Below the pieces are notes generated by a model that was not told the DNA's origin, searched no databases, and saw nothing but the letters and a program-made list of their open reading frames with translations. Shown here piece after piece: positions 37,285 through 46,420 of a stretch of 64,000 nt of DNA; within the stretch, counting starts at the first letter, position 1; the number at the start of each line of letters is the position of its first letter. A program made the position numbers and the translations under genes. The DNA comes from Paramacrobiotus metropolitanus (taxonomy: Eukaryota; Tardigrada; Eutardigrada; Parachela; Macrobiotidae): positions 310,001 to 374,000 of the forward strand of contig NW_026570316.1 of the NCBI RefSeq assembly GCF_019649055.1. Direction: 5' to 3'.

Positions 37285-39044
37285 ATGGCGATGTGTGAGC
37301 AATATTCCATTGGTATTGATTTAGGCACCAAATTGAGCTGCGTTGCGGTTTTCCGTAATGGAGAAGTCACAGTCATTCCGTGCGAACAAGGCCGCCGTCG
37401 CATCCCTAGCACTGTTGTATTCTATAGCGGGAAGCGATACGTTGGCGATCTATCGCCTATGCTGGTGCTCCACAGTTCGAAATGTATTGTGGTCGATTCG
37501 AAACGACTGATTGGTCGACATTTCCAAGATCGAATAATCCAGTCCTTCCTGTCCGACTGGAAACGGTCTGGATTAAATATTGTGGATAAAAATGGCAAAC
37601 CACATATTGTGATACAGGAGAACGGACATGAAATACTTGTTACTCCGGAAGAAATCAGCGGCATGGTTTTGGAGAAGATAAAAGCAACAGCTGAGAGATT
37701 TCTGAAGAACTCGGTTGCGGAAGCAGTTATTACTGTGCCTGCCTATTTTACAGATTCACAACGAGAGGCTACAAAAGATGCGGCCCATATTGCCGGTTTA
37801 AGCTCTGTTGTTCTATTACTGTAGCGGCGGTTTCAGGTTAGACCACAGAGTGTGTTTACCGGAAAATTGCGCACTGGATATACCCACGCTGCACGGGCAA
37901 AATTCACGAACCAAATCCCGTTTTACATTTTCTTATTTCTGACAGCAAATTTCCACGTAATTTTGACTACTTTTTCACCAAAAATGTTTTGTAATCACAG
38001 CTCTGAAAATCATTCCCTTTCTGCGCCCATCCTGTGAACTTGTTCACCGTCCATCCCAATGGTGATTAAAAACCGTCCGTGCAGGGGCACCCCAAAAACC
38101 ACAACAAACCAACATGGCCATCAGAGGTCTGCTTTGTATTACTTACTTTTCAGCCTTCTAAAATGCAGATTCTATCTGATTTTTCGTTTTAAGATATTAT
38201 TAATTAGTTAAATGAATTGTTAAATCATGAACGTTGCTCAACAGCTCAAGGAACTCCGATTTTGATTTGCTGGTAAAATATCGTGAATTTTGCCCTTGCA
38301 GCGTGGATATGTCCAGTGCGCATTTTCCGGTAAACACACTCTGTGGTCTAACCTGAAACCGCCGCTACAGTAAATGAACCTGTTGCTGCAGCGGTCCGCC
38401 ATGCTGTGCCAGCAAAATATAAAGCGGGGCACAAGATATTGGTTTTCGATTTAGGGGAAAGCAAATTTGACGTTTCCATCCTAAAGGTTAGCTCTGATAT
38501 GCAACTAGATGTCCTGGTCTCACGAGGAAAGTTCAATTTTGGAGGAAATAACTTAGCCCATCCCCTCGAACTCTGGTTGGTGGAGGATTACAAAAATACC
38601 TGCTACGTTGAATTACGAGACCATTCGGAAGCACTTCAGCGTCTATACAAAGCCTGCAGAGAAATCAAAGCCAACCGGGCTGTTCAAAGTTCTGCTCGAA
38701 GTTCGCAGTGCGTTAGGGTCCATATACCCAATTTTATTGGAAACAAGGACTATTTACGGCGAGTACCTCCGGATGAAATGGAGCGGGTTTTCAGTGCTCC
38801 AGTTAAAGTAATCTCTTCCATTATCCGAAAAGCTCTACGCGATGCCGGTATTACTGCGACAGATATCGAGGCAATTGTCATGGTTGGAGCTAAGAGCAAC
38901 ATACCAGAGGCGGCACAACTGCTGCACACGTTGTTTCCCGAAAAACAAGTGCTTCAGGACGCTAGCCCTGGTGAGTCGATAGCATGTGGAGCGGCAATAC
39001 ATGCTGCTCATTTGGTAAGTACAGTCTGTACAGCACAACTGTGA
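37285..39044 (+). pseudogene. Hsp70-like ATPase-domain gene, broken by a transposon insertion
   Basis: The first part (37285-37818) starts [20 protein letters not shown], with the Hsp70 signature GIDLGT at residues 10-15, [20 protein letters not shown] and HIAGL. It then runs into an in-frame TAG inside an inserted element (37819-38370). Coding resumes past the insertion with NEPVAAAV, the expected continuation of the Hsp70 NEPTAAA motif, and ends near residue 385 after GESIACGAAIHAAHL. Only the nucleotide-binding domain is present; the substrate-binding domain of Hsp70 is absent. Motifs are degenerate: DLGESKFDVSIL replaces DLGGGTFDVSIL, and VGAKSNIP replaces VGGSTRIP. No in-frame splicing of the insertion is possible with the available sites, so I call it a pseudogene. 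It may have been a specialised Hsp70 relative before the insertion. Confidence 0.85.
37819..38370. mobile_element. 552-bp TA-flanked inverted-repeat element (MITE) in the Hsp70-like gene
   Basis: The element starts CTGTAGCGGCGGTTTCAGGT and ends with the reverse complement. The terminal inverted repeats are about 90 bp (37819-37909 and 38281-38370) and differ at only about four positions. It is flanked by TA on both sides (37817-37818 and 38371-38372). Removing it and one TA restores the Hsp70 reading frame exactly. There is no transposase inside, so it is non-autonomous; a TA target fits Tc1/mariner-type transposition. The close match of the ends suggests a recent insertion. Confidence 0.9.
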
Positions 39045-39507
39045 ACTGTACAAGGATGTCTCAGTCACAGGATCAATTCGGAAGAGGAAAATAAATGGGA
39101 AAAGGTGTATACCTGAAAAAACCGTCAAGACACCTGAATCGCCGGCAAAACTTTCTAACCTGGCAAAAAACAACAAAATGTTGTGATTGATATTGCTTTA
39201 TTTAGTTTTTCTCAGAAACGGTACGAGTACTGTAAATATTCTGCCATCGTAAAGATCACCTGTAGGCTGTCGCTCTTCCTTACATAATTATAGAGTAATT
39301 GGGCAGAGTTTTTGACAGTTTGCTAACACAAAATGGAGCACCGGTACTTCGTTTCCAAATCCCTGTACACTTATGCTACTGCCAATGAAAAACAAAAGTT
39401 TTCCGTCAGAAAAAATTCCCAGATGTTTGCGTTACAGTCCTGTGACATACTCTTAAAGCAACTGAGTACTGTCGCTTTCCTTTTCAAGCGCTCGTCTTTT
39501 CTTCCAG

Positions 39508-40927
39508 ATGGAAGACCTTTCTCGACGTGAGGCAGAAACGTCTGTGCAAGATGAAACTTTTGGTGCAACGTGCATTTATCGCTATGGCAATTCTGACTAC
39601 ATAGGGGGAGGCCAGTTTGGCAGTGTTTACCGAGCAGCGATTGTAAGCCGTGGAAATTTTAATGGAAGCCCTCTCGTGGCGGTCAAGGTTGTTAAGTTAA
39701 AAAAGGAAGAGTTGGAAATGTATTCAAGGCTCCGTGACAGGTTTAGCAAGCTGATTGGACTTAAACACGATCATTTAGTGACGTACCATAAAGTGGCCAT
39801 CACGAAAGCACTAGGCGGTGCAACCGTGGAATTAATGATGGATTACTATCGTGGTGAGTGTGCTGATAAATGCGTGTCGTGCACACAGTTCAGATATTTG
39901 GGATGCATTCATAATTAGCACGTTACAGTACAAATTGCAAAAAAATTTATTACGCTACAGGACTGCAATAAAGTACTCGTAGAATAATATACGGCGATGC
40001 TTTAAATTATGGCTCTGTATTAATATACAGAACCGGGCAGCTGATTTTGTTTTCCTCTTTGATAATTATCGGTTTTGTTGACAAAAAAAATAATCCAGTT
40101 ACGAGGCTTCGACACGCTACTTGCGAACAAGTTTGCAGAAAGCAGATTTGTGATGTATTAATTTGTTGGTCATTAAGTTGTGTAAGAAAGTACGCAGCGT
40201 TTCAGTTATGAGTTTAAGAAAACGAAACAAAATCAGAAACTGAAATGCATAGGTGTCTGCTGACTCTAATGATTTTTCAGATGGTGACTTATCCGCTTAT
40301 ATAAAAATCATCAAAGAAGGCAAGGTCTTCCTTAGCGAATCAATAGTCATTCGATATTTATTGCAAATAGCAGAAGGAGCGCTTTTTCTGCACCAGCAAG
40401 GTCTTATTCATTGGGATCTGAAACCTGCGAATGTGCTAGTGAAGCGCTCGGATACCGAAACAAAGATTTTAGCGATTTGTGATTTGGATGACTTCGTACA
40501 GATGAAACGCAGTGATATTAGCTGCTCCAACGATATCACTCACATACGGGGAACAATTCGTTTTATGTCGCCAGAAATGATAAAGAAATACGTTGCAATT
40601 TGCCCAACGAAATCTCCCGGACGAAGTGCCGATATCTGGAGTTTGGGATGCGTTACTCTGGGACTTGCGAGTTTAACGCAAACTCATACATTCAACAAAA
40701 AATGGATCGTTTGTCCAGCAAGCGGAGACAAAATCGAAGCTGGAGACGACATTTCCGACAATCGGTTTATGGAGAAAATAGTTGCCGGCTACGTGCCGTT
40801 TGTTTCGGAAGACATCCCGGAACATTTGGCCATGTGCCTTCGGCAGTGTTTGTCCGCGTCAAGCGAAGACAGAATAACTGCAACCGATCTCATAAAACAG
40901 CTGAAAGTGTCAACATCCACCTCTTAA
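39508..40927 (+). CDS. Protein kinase-like protein 1 (HWD, DLD variant; 330 aa)
   Basis: Two exons, 39508-39853 and 40281-40927, joined in phase 1. The glycine loop is GGGQFGSVY (residues 33-41) and the ATP-binding lysine is in VAVK (K60). The catalytic loop reads HWDLKPAN (159-166), so Arg of HRD is Trp, and DFG is DLD (183-185). The activation segment ends in FMSPEM (211-215), followed by DIWSLGC. The aspartates, asparagine and lysine needed for catalysis are present, so activity is possible. The fold is closest to Ser/Thr kinases of the STE/MAP3K kind, judging by the spacing and the SPE and DIWSLGC blocks. There is no extra domain. An acceptor-like TTTTCTTCCAG abuts the ATG, so an upstream leader exon is likely. 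Two paralogues lie at 46421-49380 and 50738-51802. Confidence 0.85.
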
Positions 40928-43883
40928 AACGCTTATTGCAGTAGTGGTTTATATCTGCAGACTGTACTTGGCTAAGGTTGTAGCATATGCGTGTGAAAGC
41001 TTGTGAAAGGGTGCATTGAAAATAGAGGAGTTGGCTTGCAAGTTGCTCTTTCCCCACAAAGGTAAATATCTGTAATTCAACCAAAAAATCGTTGATCCAT
41101 GCCTTTTTAAGTAGTGTCAACTGAAATGCTCTAGCAGCACCTAAGGGTATTATACGAGGCTCAGGTGAATACACAGATAGCGTCACGCAGACTAATCGTT
41201 TTCCATACAGCAACCGAAGCTGGGACAAACTTGGATGTCCCAAGTATATACTCTGTAGGACTATCAGCAAACCTGAAGCTTCTTGACCTTCTGGAATCGG
41301 TTAACCCTCGCAGCATCCAGGACAAGTCCAAGCGTGGACAATGCAAGCAAGGTAATGCCATTCGGTGTGCCATTGTGCCATACAGACTGTATAAAGACAG
41401 TCATAAGACGTATCCGATGTTTTGAAAATAAAATCGTAGAAAAACAATTGCAAAAAGTTTCCCGTGCTTTCTAGTTTTTGGTGACCAGTGGTTAGTTCAC
41501 TGACCACTTCAGTACTCTTGTTTTGAAGTACTATTTATGTACTATACGGTGAACGTTTTTGTTTTTGCCAGTTGTTGTTCGCGTGATTGTTATAGAATTA
41601 CATAATCGTTTTTGTGATTTGGACCGTCTATGCCCACGAGTGTTGTCACACACCCCTATCGTAGCGGGTGACCCAAGGTCAGCACGAGCACATAAAAATT
41701 TCTTTTCTTAATTGAATTTTTTCATCGGGAAATCCAGGTTTTCAAGAAGAAACTCGTATTCCTTCGGGGAATGAGCGCTGGAGAGTTAACGCGGTTCTTA
41801 ACCTGAGTGTCCTGGGGAAAAAAACGAAACGTAGTGGCCCAGTGCGTCATGATTACCGGCGAATGACAGTTATTCTTCCAGTTTGCGCTTCTTCAGCGTA
41901 CCGGTGGTTATGCGATTCCCGTTTTGCTTTGTGCTATGATTTCATAACTTTCTCACGGTCTTCCATCTGGCCCATACGCCTTTAATGTAATATTCTAAGA
42001 TCAAATCCACTCGTATTGTTTCATTGCACTCTTCCACCAGCACAACGGTGACCGGTGCATATACAGTCTGGCCTGACTTAGATCGTACTCACAAAAACCT
42101 ATCGTACCGTACAAAAACTACGTACTCACAAAAACCGTACTCACAAAAACCTATCTTAGGCCTATCGTACTCACAAAAACTCCTGTTTCACTTTTTCCGA
42201 TGGCCGCGCACGTTCTACACGGTTTCGTGAGTTTCTTATTTTACATGTACACTGGTAATACTGCAGTTACAGTGCTGCAAAAATTATGAGCAAGTTTATA
42301 CACGGGTGGATCGTAAAACCATATCGTCGATAACTACAATGCTGGTATGTACAGTATTTTGTTTACACACTTTAACAATTTTTCCAGATGTCAAAAAAAC
42401 GAAAACATTCCTTTTCAATGAGACACATTTTCATGGTATGCGGTAATGTGCCGCCACCTTTTGTTCTCAGACAAGAAAGCCAATCATGCTGCTGGCCGCT
42501 TAATTTGATTTGACAATATTTGACAGAGGCGTCAATAATATTATTAGCTTGTCGGCGCGCCGACAAAAGAGCTCGAATTCTTCGCATGTCATTGTAGCAC
42601 ACAGAAAAATTAGCTTTAATTTCCTCGCATCAATTATATGCCAACCGCAATGCAGTACAGCGCACCTCGCTGTTTTTGTGCAGTATCACGGGATTATGCG
42701 GCAAAAGTCTTTGTATGAAGGTTAATTGACAGCCGCGGGTTCGCGTCGCTGCAGCGGCACAGTCATAATTCATACGTATACGGCACACACAACAACGTGC
42801 ATACAACTGTACAATGTAAAATGTTTCAAGAACATCGACTGTCGGCTTTAACACGCATTGGACATGTTCACCACTTCCATGCATTAAAAGTTAATCCGAC
42901 AGTTCTTTGAAGTTGTAAACGTTCAAGTGATAAGTAGTTTGTTTATATGTCTGCTGCATGTTTTCGGGACGATTCCAGATAATGGTTTCCGGAAATGTTT
43001 CGCGATTACAGCTGTTTATTATTAACTCGTCGGAATGTGACACCGTTAAATTGCTGCACAGATATTTTGTATATTGTAAAATGTAATTATTGCTTTTTTC
43101 TCTTTCTGACGCTCCAAGTAGAAGTCCTTCTACTATACTTGTATTTTAAGTGTCTATTAAGAATTTTGAGTGCTTATCTTAAGTGTTTTTAAGTGTGTAA
43201 TAATTGAAGCAACGTCAACCAAGGCGCTCGCCTGAATTATCATAGGCAAACTGGAATTTTAATTTATTCTTATCGTGCAACCGATCTGATGCACCTTCTG
43301 ATGCACGATGTATCACTAGAAAAAAATTGGCTTTTACTGAAATATTTCATCTAATGTAAATATCGCTCATGTTGGTAATTACCGTTCACCCGCTGGCAGT
43401 ACCGGGAACAGAGTGGCACTTATACAAAACTCGCTAAAAAATTGGAAAAAACACGGCTTTGTGTTCGGTGAACGCATTCAAGTTAATTCAGCGTATGGCC
43501 AATATGGCAGCACAGTCTCTATGTTACGTGCACGTACATATATTGCATAAAAATAGGATTTATGTTTCTCGCCAACAACTGGGTAATTGTGCTGCTTCCT
43601 GAGTAGCAACACGAAAGAAGGTGAAACCGGTGACTGTTGCAATAAACAGCTTCCTTATTTCGCTTCCTAATTCCTGCCTCGTTTAATTTCTTACTTTCTT
43701 TATCGGTCTAGTGTGCATACTGCATAGTTTTCTCTGCTTCAAATATTACGTACGAGTACACAGCATTCAAAGCCAAAACACATAATAAATCACTTAAATA
43801 TTTTCCAGGTTTTTTAGCAGAATTTACGAATACCAGCAACTCTGACGTCTGTAAGGTCACTGATAGGAAAGGTAGTTAACCCG
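40928..43883. other. Intergenic between kinase-like gene 1 and the hairpin element
   Basis: No gene is supported. Short frames at 40890-41425 overlap on both strands and show no domain. The region contains a short tandem repeat at 42083-42180. The gap upstream of kinase-like gene 1 (39045-39507) is 463 bp and may hold its 5' leader. Confidence 0.5.
42083..42180. repeat. Imperfect tandem repeat of CGTACTCACAAAAACCTAT
   Basis: About four to five copies of CGTACTCACAAAAAC with variable CTAT or shorter spacers fill 98 bp. One copy lacks CTCA. Confidence 0.85.
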
Positions 43884-44357
43884 ATCCCAAGGCATGATTT
43901 CGTACGCTCGCCTAGCGAGCACAAACGGATACAGATTTCGAGCACCCAGCGGATCGCTTGGCGAATGCGCAAAACTGTTTGATTCAAAATGGCTATAATT
44001 TTATTCTGCCATTATGCACGACAACTTCTTTGGTATCAAAAATCTTCCCAGAATTTTCCCCATCTTTTGACGCATTGGTTCGCAGACTTCATCCAGAACT
44101 AGATCCTGTTTTAACTGGATCTGGTTCTGGATGAAATCTTTTGTTATAACAGGATCAGATTCATGAGATCTGTCAAGCAAAGCGTCAAAAGATGAAGAAA
44201 CATTTGGGAAGATATTTGATACCTAAGAAGTTGTCGCGCATGATGGCAGAATAATGTTATAGCCATTTTGAATCAAACAGTTTTGCGTATTCGCCAAGCG
44301 ATCCTCTGTATCCGTTTGTGCTCGCTAGGCGAGCATACGAAATCATGCCTTGGGATA
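43884..44357. mobile_element. 474-bp hairpin-forming (foldback) element
   Basis: The left arm, from 43884 (ATCCCAAGGCATGATTTCGT) to about 44105, is the inverted copy of about 44150-44357. The two arms are roughly 85-90% alike by eye, with a short loop around 44110-44145. The left arm has a ~16-nt insertion relative to the right. The outer ends include the inner palindrome GCTCGCCTAGCGAGC. There is no coding capacity. It is either a foldback-type MITE or a source of hairpin RNA. Confidence 0.85.
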
Positions 44358-44732
44358 AGGTACATCGTCGTCACACTCATTGCTAATCGTTCCTGAAACA
44401 TGTATTGATTAAATAAATGCCTGTCAGTGCCGCGCACAAATGACCCAAAGGGAACGCCAGCTGAAACTGCGCAAATCCATAACAACAAACTGCATAGTAT
44501 AACAACAGTCGCGAGACCAGTGAAATTCCATCGATGTTATTGTTAATTCTCAAAACGAACGCAGACAACCATAATTTGCGTTAACATTATAAAATGAGCG
44601 TAGAATCGCAGGATTTGGTCTAATACAACATACTCAGGACGCGATGTATTAAGGTAACATAAAGGTCACCAGGTGCAAATCATTCTTTCGATGTCTTGTT
44701 CCGCTATTTGCACTCGCGCAATCCTTGGTAAT

Positions 44733-44879
44733 TTATCCACGTTTTCCTCCCAACATACGCTTAAAACGCTCCTGGAAGGACTCTTCTTGCTGCTGACCAA
44801 CGGCTTCCTCGGCGGCCATCACCATCGCCACCATCATCCACATCGCCAGGATACTCATAAGCAACTCAATCCACTGCAT
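44733..44879 (-). CDS. 48-aa secreted peptide precursor
   Basis: The single exon begins with a well-placed ATG (CCAAAATGC context). The first ~22 residues form a signal peptide, MQWIELLMSILAMWMMVAMV then MA. The rest is a short acidic-then-basic peptide ending SFQERFKRMLGGKRG. Dibasic KR sites occur twice, and GGKR could allow processing with C-terminal amidation, as in neuropeptide or other secreted peptide precursors. A TATA-like TATTTAAG is about 120 nt upstream. No homologue is recognised and the role is unknown. The segment 44358-44732 downstream shows nothing else. Confidence 0.55.
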   Translation of the reverse strand: MQWIELLMSILAMWMMVAMVMAAEEAVGQQQEESFQERFKRMLGGKRG

Positions 44880-44996
44880 TTTGGCTGAACTGAGCGGTAA
44901 ACAGTTAGGTCGGCTAAATAAAAGAAACAGTTTCCTTTCAAGAAAAACAGAACTGATGAGCTTGTGATTAATGAAAGACACGCGACACACTCGGCG

Positions 44997-45004
44997 CTTA
45001 AATA
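44997..45004 (-). promoter_or_regulatory. TATA-like box (TATTTAAG) of the secreted peptide gene
   Basis: It lies 118 nt upstream of the ATG at 44879 on the minus strand and would place a start site near 44965. The rest of the gap up to the next gene (45005-46420) holds no supported gene. Confidence 0.35.
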
Positions 45005-46420
45005 AGCTTGTACGCGATACACCTGGGCGCAGCGACGAAATTTGTTGTATCATGCCAAATCACCGTGGTCAACTTACAAGGAATTTCGATAGAAGAACGG
45101 CGATCGTGCGAGCCAGCGTTCTGTGTAGTCGGCGCTGGGCGTGCTGCGGTGGAATGATTGGCGGCACGTGATGTTGATGTCAAGTACGCGACCGGTACGG
45201 ATTTTTGATTTAGAACTTTGTTTATCAGCGTTAAGTAACTCCTCGCGCGGGCTAATAGGCAGACCGTTAAGTGCTTTGTGCAATTTGTCATGGATTAATT
45301 GTGGTGTAATTGCCGGCAGTGGCACAGGTAATGATCGTCGTTTGCCATACGGTTGAATGATCGATTACGACGACCTAACTGTAAACTGTAAGTGTAGTGT
45401 TTTCTGCAATGCTGACAAGGGGGGATGGATGATTGTACAATTATTAATTAGCCTTTCCGACAATGGAACACAATGTAGGCTTTTTTTGAGGTACTTACAC
45501 ATATTGTGCACGTGAGGATGCATTAAGCCAAATGGAGCAGTTCATAAAAACGTTAGCCATCCTGCTAAATATTTAAGATTACAGATACCGACAGCTTGAC
45601 GAGATGCCGGTAACTGATAACCTTGACTGTTAGAAAGCTGACTCCGGATTACGCTTTGATTTCGCTTAGTCATCTATTTAGCTCATATTTAATAAACTGC
45701 GCCATACGAAATGCTATTATTCAGTTAGCTGCTTAAATTTGGAGCAGTTTTTGCTGTTTTTCCAAATACTGTGTTTTCACAGAGTCCGAAATTTGATTAA
45801 AATTGATATTTTATTTCGGAAGAAATCTCTGTTCGCGTTATGCATAAGTGGTTAATATAAACGTGTGTTGATTAGCTTTCAAAAAAGTGGAATTTCTAAA
45901 TTTTCTTGCTGGAGAATTATTTTTCTCTTGTAAAATATTATTACAAGTGAATACGAGAATATAAAGAGAGTGTATGTCCTGATCAACCGTTCGTTGATAA
46001 TGTATTGATCAATAAATACTTTAGATCAGATTTCAGTTATGTATGATTATCACATGTATGCTGCACTGGCGAATTATTCCTATGACAAATCACAGGACTT
46101 TAATCGGTATTCCTAATCAATATGACATCTAGCGCGCACATACATACATAAGTACTAGTACATATATTAATACGTTCTACTGTAACGAAAAACTTCTCTA
46201 CTCTAGTGTTGCAAATCAAATCACAAGGCGTTTACCGGGTGTTTGTCATCAAATAAAATAAATATGCTGCCTAATGATGTTAGTCGTACTCTAAATTATT
46301 GTCTAACTTAAAAATTAATCCTAGAAAACAAGCATGGAAGTATGAGAACTGGAAAAACAGGATCATTAAATTGGGCAGTATGAGTATATAAAACTGGTGC
46401 GATAGTTCATAGCGGCCTAG

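Noticed and set aside
37819-38370. Reading the insertion in the Hsp70-like gene as a spliced intron
   Set aside because: Candidate donors (GTAGCGG, GTTAGACC) and the acceptor CTACAG leave the two halves out of frame or behind a TAG.
41620-41700. CCTATCGTAGCGGGTGACCC as a member of the tRNA-like family
   Set aside because: The TGG end of the A-box is missing and there is no B-box downstream.
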